Source: Smittia aterrima (lineage: Eukaryota > Arthropoda > Insecta > Diptera > Chironomidae). Taken from it: a stretch of DNA of 64,000 nucleotides. Shown piece by piece: positions 45,001 to 57,400 of the stretch. A model generated the notes under the pieces. The model saw nothing but the letters and a program-made list of their open reading frames with translations. It searched no databases and was not told where the DNA came from. The position numbers were made by a program, and so were the translations under genes. Location of the stretch: NCBI GenBank assembly GCA_033063855.1, contig CP093830.1, positions 4,712,854 to 4,776,853 of the forward strand, given 5' to 3'. How positions within the stretch are numbered: the first letter of the stretch is position 1; each line of letters opens with the position of its first letter.

Positions 45001-46151
45001 TAAATTACGAAAGGTGCTTTGTGGACAATAAATCACATGGAAATAAATTAGAATTGCCCGGATGGGACACAATTAAAGAAACGGGTCGAGAGATATTTCG
45101 GCACGAACAGCGATAAACTATGCTGATGTGTACCCTCGAGAAAGTTCAATCTTTATCTTGGGCGGTGTCGTATATAAAAGCTCATTTGTTTTACTCTCGC
45201 AATTACATCTAATGATACGATTACTACTTGTCAATGAGCATTTGCTCCTGTTTAATTATTTAAAGGATCCAATGATGGGACAAAGGAATCGTGTTCAGTG
45301 GAGCTCATTAAATGAAGCAAACGAGGTTCGATGTTCGACAATAATCGTTGCGATGTGATTTCTTCACGCTTCCCTCTTTAAACATTGCTTGTCTCTCTAA
45401 CATGATGTTAATGAAAGCGATCTAAAACTATCTTCCCTTTTTACACTATCAAAGTGTAGACGGCAAACGTATCTTGTGACTAATGCGAAGCAATCCATCG
45501 AAACGAGGACATGAGTAAATATTAAATGTGGCGAAGGCAATTTCTGTGAAGTTGTAATTGACACTCGACGACATTAGTTGGTACGAGTTAACGATGGGCG
45601 AGAACGAATGTTAAATGCTAACGGATCGCAAGTAGAATTAACTTAAAGCTCTTTGACAGCTCAAGTGAATGTAATCGCGTTGAGTTGACTGAAAGTTTCC
45701 CTGAATTAACTGAGAACAAATTAAATCCAACCACTGACTCTGGTCCTAATAGAATTAAGCCACGAATCGAAATTAAGTTTGATTAATTGAATTACGAATA
45801 TTTTATTTCTGTTGCTGAATAAAATTTAATTCAAACAAAATCAATTAGTGCGATCAAAATAAAGTGCAACCCGAAATTTAATTTAGGAACTGAATTTCAA
45901 AACTTCACTTGAAAGTTCAAAAGCTCGACACACAAAGCTTTTTTGAAACAATAGAAGCTCTCGAAGTCACTAATTGGTATTTTACCCAAAATAGGTTTGA
46001 TCTCGACTTGATAAGTGATTAATAATAGTTCTAATGACATTCAGCCAATTCAATGAAAGCACAAAAGACTTACTGAAACTCTCATCTGCAATAACTTGCT
46101 AGTGAACCAATTCATTTCACGTCATCGTGTGTGCCAACGGAAGAGAAAATC

Positions 46152-49100
46152 ATGACTTGTTATCCACATCATGTCACACGCTCAATTAGTTTAAGTGTTT
46201 ACCTTTTCATTAATTGTTATGTGACTACAATTCACTCAATCGACTCTGGAGGCAGCAGCAACTACTACAACAATGGAAAGCTCATCCGCATTCCGGGCGA
46301 TATCATTTTGGGTGGAATTTTTCCCATGCACGAGCATACGAGCGCGAATCGTGATTATCCTTGCGGTGCGATTAAAGAAGAGAAAGGAATTCAGCGACTC
46401 GAAGCGATGCTTTATGCAATTGATCAAATAAATAAGGACGATCGACTCCTACCGAACATAACTTTAGGCAGTGTCGTCATCGACTCGTGCAGTAGCGACA
46501 CATACGCGCTTGAACAGTCGATGGAGTTCGTAAGATACTACATGAACAAGGTACGATAAGCTTTTCATAAATTCTTCTCTTTTGAATTTGATTTCGCTGT
46601 CATGAAAACTCGAATTCAATGGATGACGCAAAATCGAATAATTCATTTAATCAGAATTGAATTTGAATTTATTTGAAAAGCGAACTCTTTAATCATCTTC
46701 CCTCGCGGTTATTTTTGGATCAAATTGTTCATCGCTTGATGAGATGAAAATCGTAATTTAATTTCAATTCCATGGCAACTGTTCGTCATTTCCACAATTA
46801 TTTGCAATTATACTTATTAGCGTTATCGATCTCATTACCAGGATATGTCAGAGTATACTTGTTCCGATGGAAACCCGCCGATCTATCGTCCACACAAGCC
46901 CGTCTCTGGCGTCATCGGTGCTTCATTCAGCGTTGTATCAATCATGGTCGCCAACATTCTACGGCTTTTTAAAATTCCTCAAATCAGTTACGCATCGACG
47001 AGCGTCGAACTTTCGGACAAGTCAAGATTTGAATATTTCTCACGAGTCGTTCCACCCGATAACTTTCAAGCTCAGGCTCTCGCAGAAATCGTTCAAACAT
47101 TAAAACTCACTTACACATCAACTGTTGCGGTAGAAGGCGAGTATGGTGAGAAAGGCATAGCGAGCTTTCTTAAAGCGGCTTCTGAACTCGACATCTGCGT
47201 CGCTGTCAACGAGAAAATCCTACGCAATTCGAAGGAAGAAGATTTTGATCGAATTATTGAAAGACTCTACAGCAAAAAGCAAGCACGGGCAGTTGTTATG
47301 TTCGTCGATGAAGACAACGTCAAGCGATTGCTTCGGGCGAGTATTCGAGCGAATAAAACCGGTCACTTCTATTGGATAGCGAGTGATTCATGGGGCGCTA
47401 AATCATATCCAGTAAGGGACCAGGAGTTCGCCGCTGTTAATTCAATAACAGTACTTCCACACAGAAAAGAATCAGCCGGTGAGTAGTGCACGATGGAAAA
47501 ATTGATAAATCAGCCACAAATGTCATACATTTTCAGGTTTTAACAACTACTTTCTCTCGCTCAAACCCCAACTAAACCCAAATCAATGTCCATCAACACG
47601 CAACGGAGCGAACCAATCCAATGTGAATTGCCGTAACATGTGGTTCAATGAGTTCTGGGAGCAACGGCATAAATGTAAAATCGATGAACGCAACTCATCA
47701 AAGTGCACGGGCGAAGAAAATCTTGAGGTCGGTTATGAGCAAGAAGGTCTCGTTCCATTCGTTATCGATGCTGTTTATGCCTTCGCACATGCATTAGATG
47801 ACATCATAAAGACAAAGTGTAGCGTGAACGGTGGAGATTGTTGGCAGTCGTTGCTTCCTATTCCGGGTCACACGATGTTAAAATTCATTCACAATGTGTC
47901 GTTCAATGGTCCGCAGGGAACGGAAATTAGATTTAATGAGGACGGCGATGCTTACGGTTATTACAACATTTATCAATATCAGAAAAACGACACGAAGTTT
48001 GATTACGTACAGATCGGAACATGGAGAGAGAGGTGGGTGGGAGGTCAAATTGCTTGTTCAATCGATCTACTTGTCAAAGTTATTTTTTATACTCTCTCAC
48101 TTTCTTTCTTGTTCAATCTCCTTTAGCCTCAACTTAAACTTTCAGTCGATGAAATGGCAAGGCGGTGAGCCAAAATCTGTTTGCAGTGAACCTTGTCCGG
48201 GCGGATCCATACGAAACTTCCAAGATCAGTGCTGTTGGGTTTGTGTCAAATGTAATCTTGATTCCTACGCTCTTAACGACACTTGCATGCCGTGTGGCCC
48301 TGGATGGAGACCGAACGTGAACGTTACTGGCTGCGACAAAATTCCAGCAGAAATCATTGATTGGCTGTCACCATGGGCACTCGTTCCACTCGTTTTCTCG
48401 TCCTTAGGTATCTGCTTCACCATCTTCACGACATGCGTTTTTATCAGGTAATATCGCTTGACTGCTTTTAATGGCAAATCAATAACACGCTCTCTCGCAC
48501 TTAGATACAATAAAACTCCGGTGATTAAAGCGTCAGGTCGTGAGCTCTGTTACATGCTGCTCACTGGGATTCTTTGCTGCTATTGCATGTCATTCATTAT
48601 TCTCGCTCCACCGAATATTTTGTCATGTGCAAGTCTTCGAATCGGAATTGGACTTTGTCTCAGCATTTGCTATAGTGCGATTTTCATCAAAACAAATCGT
48701 ATCTCAAGAATTTTCAATCAGGGTGTCAAAAGCATTCAGAGACCGCTGTACACCTCGCCAATATCTCAGGTTGCCATATCTAGTGGTAAGTTTTGTGTGT
48801 GTGTGTGTGTGTGTTTGAAGGTTATTCGTTCCATCAATTAAACTTCTCCCGCTCTCGACAGGAATTGTTCTCATTCAGCTGGCCGTGTCGATTGCGTGGC
48901 TGATTTATGATCCCCCGGATGTCCGGGAGGTTTATCCTTCTCCGCTACAAGCAGTGCTGACCTGCAAAGGCTCCGGTCACAGCCTCATGATCTCACTCAT
49001 TCTCATAATATTCCTTGTTCCCCTCTGCACTATCTACGCTTTTAAAACGAGAAAAATTCCGGAAAACTTCAACGAAGCAAAGTATATTGGCTTTACAATG

Positions 49101-51150
49101 TACTCGACTTGCATAGTTTTCCTCGCTTCAATTGCAATTTACTTTGGTACAAGCAATGACTACAAAATTCAATCATCGAGCCTGTGCATGTGTTTGGACA
49201 TCAGTGCGACGGTTGTCCTCGCGTGTTTGTTCTCTCCGAAGGTTTATCTCGTTTTGTTCCAACCATACAAAAACGTGAGGCCGAGAAATAACGGCGGACG
49301 TGGCGCACAACCGGGAGCAAGCGGCAGCAGCGCAGGGGGAACTGGAATGAGTGGCTGCGAAATGGTGAGTTCCATATGGGTTTGAAAAAAAAACATCAAA
49401 CAAAAAGGCTTCCCCAGACAAATGAAGTTTATTTTTGTTTAATTTGCGTTGGACTCTGCTTCATTTCCGAGTGAAGTGCAAAAGCGTTGAAAAAGTTGTT
49501 TAAATTTAATTAAAATCAAGCTGAAACTTTTAATTTGATTCTTGCGCAAACATTTTCGTTCAATTTCATTTTTCGTTGCTGCATTAAGAGAAAAGAATAA
49601 TCGCAACAAGTTGATTTCGTTCATTACGTAAAACGTTAAACTATCAAGATAATTGCGCAAGTTCATTAGTAATAATAATAATCTTTAGCTAAAGTCGAAA
49701 ATAGATTGAACCTCAAGCTTAGTTAGTTAACTTTTCTTTTAGAGTTCTGTAATTAAAACGAATTTCCGCTTCACCTAATTTCTCTTTCCCAACCACATCA
49801 GCTAGCTGATAAAGAAGAAAAGTAAGAAACTAAATTATGAAAGTTTCTCTAGCGTTCATCGTGCGCGTCACAACGGTTGAGATGTAATTTTTGTGTTAAG
49901 TAGAATTATGACAGAGTATTAAGAAAGTTTCAGATCAGAACGAGACTTTTTGTTGAAATAAGTTAGACTTTAAAATTAGAGATTTAAAGTAATTGAAGAA
50001 GAAAGTTTTTGTGCACGTTAACAAGTCTCGTTAGTCTCATTAGTCTCGCTAGCAATCATTCCCTTAGATTATATTAGATTCGTGATTATTCCTCGAATCG
50101 ATGTTAATCTCGATGTCGAAAAGTTTAACATTCAATCAGTAGCAGCTAAGCTAGTTCGATCCTTCTTAGTTAGTCTCATACTAATTAGATTCACAGGAAA
50201 TCTTGTGACGCTGTTCATGCACGCAGCCATTACGAACACAAAAGTGAAAAATCACAGCCGGAGTGTGTTGTAAATAGAAGAACGGAAGACGATCCAACAC
50301 AAAAAGTTCCGCTCGTCATTAAAAATCATTGCACGTTTTTATTTATTCATTCAAGAGTCGTTTTGTGCGAAGCCTTTTTCACTTTTTTTTTTTGGAAAAA
50401 ACATCGAAAACAATTTTGTTGCCATTTTCGTGACTCAGCCAGGTTCACTTTTTCAACCCTCAATGGTGATGGGCAAGTTTGAAACTCATCAAGCCTCTGA
50501 TTGCATATCACATGTTGAACCCTTTTTTTTTGCTTGTCGTCCGAAATGAGCAACACGTCGAAAAAGTTATTTGGCAATAAAAGCTCGATTCAATTTCAAT
50601 GAGCTTTCTACATCTCTGTCTCTTTCTCTTTCTACTTTCTTTCTCTTTTCAATTTCATATATGAACCATCAACATCAAAATTATATTCCCACAACATTTG
50701 AAAACTTGTCATTGCACCTGTGAATATGCACGTGTATCCTGCTTAACTGCATCTTGTCACAACCACCACCCTCCACCCAACTTTATTGCATTGCCGAACT
50801 GGTAGAAGCTTACAAACCGTCAGCCATATAGCATGAGATTTTCGTCTGGTGCACCGACGACCCCAACGACAACGACATCGATTGATTTAATTGAGAATGC
50901 ACAAGGGAAGCGTGGGTCGAACTCAGGTGTGATGCAGACGTCGTCAGCTCCGATTCAGGTTGTTGAGGTTGTTGATCAGCAACAGCATTTAAATGGCGGA
51001 AAACAACAAGCAGTACATGAGGAACTACAGCAATTACCAAGCCCACAAAGCAATGACAAAGTTCAGCAGTCAATCGCCACCGCAATTACATCACCGCCGT
51101 ACTCAAACGGATCTTCACAGACGCTACCCGACGATGACGGTAACGTATAA
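46152..51150 (+). CDS. mtt: Class C GPCR, metabotropic X receptor (mangetout/mXR)-like
   Basis: Seven-transmembrane receptor with a Venus-flytrap ligand domain. Exons: 46152-46550, 46842-47478, 47537-48036, 48146-48447, 48505-48785, 48862-49364, 50824-51150; 2,949 nt, 982 residues. Signal peptide, Venus flytrap (GDIILGGIFPMHEH, ITLGSVVIDSCSSDTYALEQS), Cys-rich linker (CSEPCPGGS, CCWVCVKC), seven TMs (KASGRELCYMLL, KTNRISRIF, AFKTRKIPENFNEAKYIGFT) and a Gln/Ser/Thr-rich tail in the last exon. Against mGluR1, Thr188, Tyr236, Asp318 and Arg78 are kept, but Lys409 is Leu (residue 417) and Arg323 is Lys. Loss of the distal-carboxylate contacts is the mark of the insect mXR group, whose Drosophila member (mtt) does not respond to glutamate but to L-canavanine. 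The join between exons 3 and 4 needs a GTGGGA donor. The last exon is joined by frame and acceptor only. Confidence 0.85.
48794..48814 (+). repeat. TG microsatellite in a receptor intron
   Basis: About ten TG units just after the donor of exon 5, inside the short intron 48786-48861. Confidence 0.95.
49365..50823 (+). other. Long last intron of the mXR-like receptor
   Basis: A 1,459-bp intron, much longer than others in the gene. It begins with a consensus GTGAGT and ends at a CAG acceptor with a weak pyrimidine tract. If it is retained, the frame ends after SSIWV, giving a receptor without the long tail. A three-copy 9-bp tandem repeat lies at 50024-50050. Confidence 0.6.
50024..50050 (+). 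repeat. Three-copy 9-bp tandem repeat (GTCTCRYTA)
   Basis: Three adjacent units: GTCTCGTTA, GTCTCATTA, GTCTCGCTA. A related GTCTCATACTA occurs near 50173. Confidence 0.85.
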
Positions 51151-51420
51151 ATGAGCGCTAATTTTTTACAATTGAGTGTGAACGGATGGACATGGTGTAA
51201 ATGGAATGATGATGATGATGTGTTTCTATGAAGTGAGATGAGTGTCGATAAAGAGGAGGGGAAATCTCTGAACAAATTCGAAATGAAGCGGTTGTCGCAC
51301 TAGAATCATTGTCTCGCCGCCGCAAATATGAAATTACAGTGGAAAAGCAATTCTTACGTGAAGCGATAAGCAATGATTAGACCGCCATCGAATATATTTC
51401 AACGCGGCGAGCATAAAAAC

Positions 51421-51426
51421 AATAAA
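51421..51426 (+). terminator. Possible poly(A) signal of the mXR-like receptor
   Basis: AATAAA about 270 bases after the proposed stop. It is the first good hexamer I noticed downstream. Confidence 0.4.
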
Positions 51427-54400
51427 AAGGAATCGAAGCGAAGCGGAGATGAGAGAAACATTAAAGCAAAGAAATTGTAGCAAAGCGATAAAAAAATATG
51501 CCATAAAAGCCATTATCAGTTGTCTTCCTTTGCTCTGCTTTGCTGCTTCCTATGCTATTAGATTGCCACCACCAATATCATGCGTGAGGATGTTCGTTTG
51601 TGTGTTTAGCTCATTCTCACTCCCTCATCCAACCCCTCTCGAGTTCTCCCCGACAACAGAAAATTATTCACAGAATTTTCAAGCAAATGCGTGTTGTATG
51701 GTGGATGCTCAAACAAAAGGATAAAGTCTGTGAGGAAATTTCTTTGTCTATGAAGGAAACTTGCTTATAAATGTTAGAATTGGAATGAGAGATATGGAGG
51801 TCGTATAATAAGATTTAGGATGCGAAAACGATAACCATGAAGCTGCTCACACTGTTTGACTTTAAGACTCTGTTCCGACACACAGTGAGAGCTTCTCTTT
51901 GCCTTTGAAATTTATTTGCTTTCATTTCTCTCACTCTCTTACTCCTTCCACTCGATACCGACTGCATTGTTAGAAACAGATTTTTCACATGTTTAGGGAG
52001 CTTTAAGAGAGTTAAGTCTCATCAACAACTTTGAGAATCCTTCGCTGATCCGCAATAACATCTTACAGCGCTTACGAACGGATCCTTCCACCTTACTTGC
52101 CTTCGTTATCATAAGATGGAAATCTTCCAAATTTATCGTGTTCTTCGAGTTTCCTTTTACGAAGAGAGCAAAAGTGGATTTTCAGTGAAAAGTCTGGAGG
52201 CATTTTTATTATTATTAGTTATTATATTATTCACCGAAGCTGCTTCGAGCCTGAGCATAAATATGCAAAGAACCGAGGGAAGGGAAAAGTTTCTGCTTCT
52301 GCTGCCGCTACTGCATGAGCGACTCTTGCCGTTTGTAGGTCTTAACAGTTCGCAGCATGGCTTTGTGGTATTAAACGGATAATAGTTTATAGAGTCGATG
52401 AGATTTAAAAGCTTAGTTTTGTTGTGAAAGTCGGGACAAAAAACTTCGAGCGGATAAAAAGTAACTCCATGAATAAAAAGCTCTCGAAATTAATATTATG
52501 GGCGAAGCAAGAAGAAGCGTGAAAAAAGTTTTTTATTGTTGTGATGAGAAAATTCAGGAAAGTCATGAAAGAGGAAAAAAATGCCTTTAGTCATGTGTTG
52601 AGAAAGGACGACAGAGTGTATGTAGATCCAAATCAAAGCTTCAAGCTTCCCAATGGGGTTTCAATGATTTCTTCTAATAAACTCAAACATCCCCCAACCG
52701 AGAATTCTAACGACAAGAAGGAAACGACTCATTAAACGAGTTCCCGCACAGATTTACTGCTCTAAACTTTCGCGTAATGTTTCCGGATTCAATCACACGC
52801 TGAACGCTCCTATCGACCCACACGAGACAATTCTAATGTTAATAACATTCATACAGCCTCGCTGTGTTGTTTCATTTCAAGCTCGCACATAAATTTCCTC
52901 TCATTTTTCATCATATTTTCATAATCCTTCGTTGCTATATCTGTGGGAGCTTTTTTTTACCTCTTTCTCTTTCTTGCCAAGCCCACGATGCCATCTCATG
53001 TGGAGAGCATACGATACGACATGACATACAACAAGGAATAAAAGCGCACGAATTATCTCCATGACGGCATGAACACTGAGAGGAGGAAGACGAGTCTGAA
53101 AATGAAAATACAAATCCGCATGAAAATTATTAGTTCATTGAAGCGCTTCGAGGGTTTGGAAAAGTGAGTGAGAGAGAGAGAGGAAAACGAGGGCTTGAGC
53201 GGATTCATTTCCGGAACTCAACATCAAAGCAGATCGTTCATCATCGGAGAAAAGTTTCATCCCAACCATTGTTTCACACAACTTAAAATTGGTGCTTTGC
53301 CGTGGCTGATCCGACTTCGAAACAAAATGAATATTTCCCATCAGACAATATTTTCTCTTGTCGTGTTTTGGGGATTTTCTGGGCTTTAACTTTTATCGTT
53401 GAAGGTGTTTTGTGACCCGAAACGACTTTCCTCCCTCTTATTTTGCTGTTGACTCGTCCTTCGATCAGCCTTTAAAACGAAAACATGAGAACATCGCCCT
53501 CTCCTTTTGCGATTTGGTTATATTCAAAGCTCGTTCCGTAAGAACAATGCAGCAGCTTCAATTCAAATTCGAGAACGGAATCTGGAATTTTAACAACACC
53601 CCTCAAAGAGTGTGGGTCGAGACAATCTCTCGCAAAACGAAACAATGTGTACTGAATTCGCAATGGCAGGATTCAAATCGTTTTACATGGAAAGTCACTG
53701 AAATAAATTTCAATTCTTCAGAGCTTTGCTTTAGCTGTAATGCATCAAAAAATGCAGCAGATGTGAATGCAACAGAACAGATTATTTCACCCGTCCTTCT
53801 CCGAAGTGTCTCTTCGTTCACCCTTACCTAGTATTCATGAAATATTCATTACCGGAAGTTTTTCTCTTTCTTTCCACGGGTTGATAAATTGGCGAGAGCT
53901 TTTTCCACTTCCGAACATTTTCAACGTCATAAATCGTCGACGGCAAATGTGTTTAATGAAATTCGTCTTTCTTCTTTGTGGAGCGCCGTTTTCTTTTCGG
54001 TTTTCTCTGATGGAATAATCGGAATCGGGAGGACGAGATAGAGGGGTAGAGCAAAAGCAGATAGAGACCGACTCGAATACGTTACGATGGCGATGATAAA
54101 TTGTGCTTACAGCGAAAGACGAGAAAAAAAATGAAAAAAAAAATTAGGAGTGGAACATTTTTCCTGGGCCCTTTCCAACGGCATCTCTGAAGGATACTTC
54201 CGAGAAGAATCACAAAGAAAAACAACGCACGTTGCAAGCAGCAATCATCAATTACGTCACGGAAAAGATGTCTTAGACGTCACAAAGTTCCGTAGCTCCT
54301 CGAGAAAGTGAACCTCATCGTTGCGGCGAAGAAAGTGAAGAAGAAGAATTGAGTAAACGAGAAATAAATGACATTTTAAAGCCTCGGTTTGAATTCACCT

Positions 54401-57400
54401 CGCTCCACTGGCTTTTGAATTCTGTTCCAGCCCTCAATCAATCACCTCTCCGCCGAAATAAAACAAGGGCTTCCCGACAGTTTAATTCAATCGGAGCGAT
54501 AAATATTCCCGTCGTTTCATCAAATTCAATAACGTTTCAAAGAAATTAAATTTCCCGGTTCGCTTACGTAACAATTGCTCCATGAAAAGAAAGGAAGAAA
54601 AGAAAGCTCCAACGAGCGAGGAAAAATGAGGCGAAAAGGTGAAATTATCTCACAAATTATCTTGTGGGAACGAAGGCATGCAGCGATCTAACGAAGGGAG
54701 AGTGAGTCAAGTCTCTTATTTTGAAAGGACCATTCTTTCAAGTCTTAACAATGAGCAAGGCGAGGGCACACGGAAAAGGCAGGTCCCGACTATCTGATAA
54801 AATCAATTAAAGTATCATCGAGCCCAGGGCTTTCTGTCTCCTTCTCCAGGCAACAATTTTTTTTTCTTCGTTACTCATAAAGGAAAAATAAAACTGATAC
54901 CCTGAACCTACACACAGCGAGAAAAAAAAAGATTGAAGAGTAGGAGGAGGGGAAAATGAAAGTCTCTTGAAATGAGAAGAGAAAAGAAAGAAAAGTCTAT
55001 AAAAATAAAAACAAACAATCCTATTAAAGAGATGATCAGGACGAATGGCCAACAACGTAGTTTTCCCAAAGATGTTGAACCTTGAAAGGTGAAACTTAGT
55101 GAGCTTTTGACATGAAACAATTTTCATTAAACTCTCTACCGGGGATTCTTTTATAGATTCTCGTGAAAGTAAAGATGCCCGTAGGAGCTCTCTCAATTTA
55201 TCCGGAAGGGATTCAAAGTCCCAAGGATATGTTCAACTAGTTGACTACGATTTGAACAGAGAAAACAATTTACTATCATTAGAGATGTTTGACGTCACCT
55301 TCGTTGAACCTTTGTTTTGAACCCTTCGACAGTCGCAATTTGGTAGAAGGAACGTGAAGGATTTAGGAAAAGATACCTGGGACTTGTTATAACTTCAAGT
55401 TCATCTATAATGCTCAAGTTTTTACGGGCAACAGCTTTGGAAGTTTAAAAGTATTTTTAGAATACAAACTTTCCTCGGAAGTGTGAAGCTTCACTTTTAT
55501 GAATGAATGAGAGAGAAATTGCACGATGTCCATCTGAATCATTTTAAAATTAAGTTCATGTAATTTTAAGTAGGAAAATTGTTACGAAAAAACTTTTTAT
55601 TCTTTGACTAAACATCTCGTTGGAAAAAATTTGCCGCTCGCTGAAATGTTCCATATTAATTTTGTTGAAAGTCGCTACAAGCAAATGACATAAAGAATTC
55701 AGTGAAAGTGAAAAAGTCTTCGAAACGAGAGAGAATCCAAGGCCACCTGAAAAATAAATGACTCAGCTTCGCAGTTTGAAGCCGCGAAAGGTGGGAAAGG
55801 AGGACAAATGGTGAGCTTAAATGGAAATTTTCGGAAGCTTTTTCATTTTTCATTTTGATTTGAATACTAAAACAGAATAGAAAAGAATTTTAATGTGAAT
55901 AAAATCAAATCTTAAGCTTGTAAGAGGGTGAATGATTATGCGGAAGCGCTTGTCGCTTTCATCATTTATAAGTTTCTTGAGTTTAAGTAGCTTCCGTAAA
56001 CTTTCACCCTTTGCGCTCAAAGACCGAGAAAACTTTTCGGTTTGTTTGCTCAAAAGAACAATCCATCTTAATCAAGATGCTCAAATCAACAAGCTCAAAT
56101 CTCTCGCATAACTGCATAATTACTTATACACGAAGTTTAGTTATGCACAGCGAAAAGCTTTCATGGACAAGATAATCTCAAGAGAACGAGCATTTGCTGA
56201 GTGTTTGTAGATAGAAATGTTGTTAAAAAAAAGGAAAACTGAAGTGCGATGTGAGTTCTTCTGTAGAGCGATTCAAAATGTGAAATTGTTAGAAATCAAA
56301 AGCGAAAGAGCTCAGTGAGGAGAAAATATGAAAGAATTCCATTTATGAAGCTTCGCCGAGATCATTTTAAAGCTTTTAGATTTATGAATGAAGTAGACGC
56401 ATCATTGAGCAAAAAAGCAACATGTAGCATAGTTAAATATTAAGATCAGATATTCGTATTTTATATAGAAAAAGAGAAACTTTAAATATTAAGCGTTGAT
56501 CAAGTTATTTATTTATTTTTTTCAATGAGTTATTTATCTGTTAAACTTTTATAAAAAGTGAATACTTGTTGCTGCCGCAATCGTTTTAGCACAAAATTTA
56601 TCATAATAATGAACCAATTGGTAAACTGCACACGACGAGATTGATTGTCAACTCTCCCGACACGCTTTCATGTTTTTCAATTCGATGGAGACTCCTCTAT
56701 CTATCTCGGGGAGAGAACAAACTGAAAAAGTGTTCAACGAAACGTAAATTCTGCTATAAACTCAAAATACAATTAATCCTCACCAGCAATTAAAAAAGTT
56801 TTAAGTGGAATAAACGACGCGACGAACGTTAATCAATTTGTGTTTGATCAATTCGACGATTATTTTCCATTAAGTGATGAAGAATCGATGAGAAAACTTT
56901 ACTTAACGATCGAAGACGACGACGAAGTCGTTTAAGAATTATTTTCTTGCTCCATAAATTCTTATTTTATTGCACAAAGAGAAATTGTTGTCTAGGTCAT
57001 CATTAGAGTGCATGGAGTAGTAAAAAACAAGAAGAGTGCGCTGAGACGACTCGATTTTAACAAACTTTTTATTGAATAGTAACAAATCGTGTTGTTTTCA
57101 CATTTGTTTTCGATATTGTGTAGAAAAACGTTGAAATATCTCTAAATCTTCCAATAGCAATCGCACAGTGTTGAAAAGAATTTTGTGCATTGCTCGCCAC
57201 TACCCGCCAATTTGGCAATTTGCTCATTCCACATTCAATACAATCATTTAGAGAGTTTTATCAAATGCCTCATCACAATTAGAAGATACCGCTCGCAATC
57301 CATTCAAATCGACATTAGATTTATTCTTTTTAAATCTTTTTTTCTCATTCACGACGAGCGGAACAAAAATGTTCATGAGCCGACAAAAAAAAATAAAAAT

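Larger units (their letters stand above)
38737..46151. other. Large non-coding region upstream of the mXR-like receptor
   Basis: About 7.4 kb with no gene that I can support. It holds two TATA candidates on the plus strand (38975-38983 TATAAATAG; 39891-39897 TATAAAG followed by GA/GC-rich sequence, a TGACGTAA site near 39977 and a possible donor near 40074). These could belong to distant promoters and 5' UTR exons of the receptor. Long purine-rich or pyrimidine-rich stretches alternate (for example 39990-40160). One GC-rich exon-like island at 41890-42008 is listed separately. Most open frames here look random. The layout suits a regulatory domain of a neuronal gene, which is inference. Confidence 0.45.

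Noticed and set aside
51205..51225. GAT trinucleotide run as a possible coding Asp repeat
   Set aside because: It lies after the receptor stop codon in what is likely 3' UTR; simple repeat only.
53412..53831. A 139-codon open frame
   Set aside because: It starts at GTG with no ATG until well inside, has no recognisable motif and sits in low-complexity intergenic DNA.
54807..55196. 129-codon minus-strand open frame rich in Phe and Ser
   Set aside because: Composition follows the local purine/pyrimidine bias; no motif, promoter or poly(A) signal supports it.
56354..56378. Sequence resembling the bantam microRNA seed and core (GAGATCATTTTAAAGCT)
   Set aside because: The first base and the last third differ from bantam, and the upstream flank cannot form the opposite arm of a hairpin, so it looks like chance.
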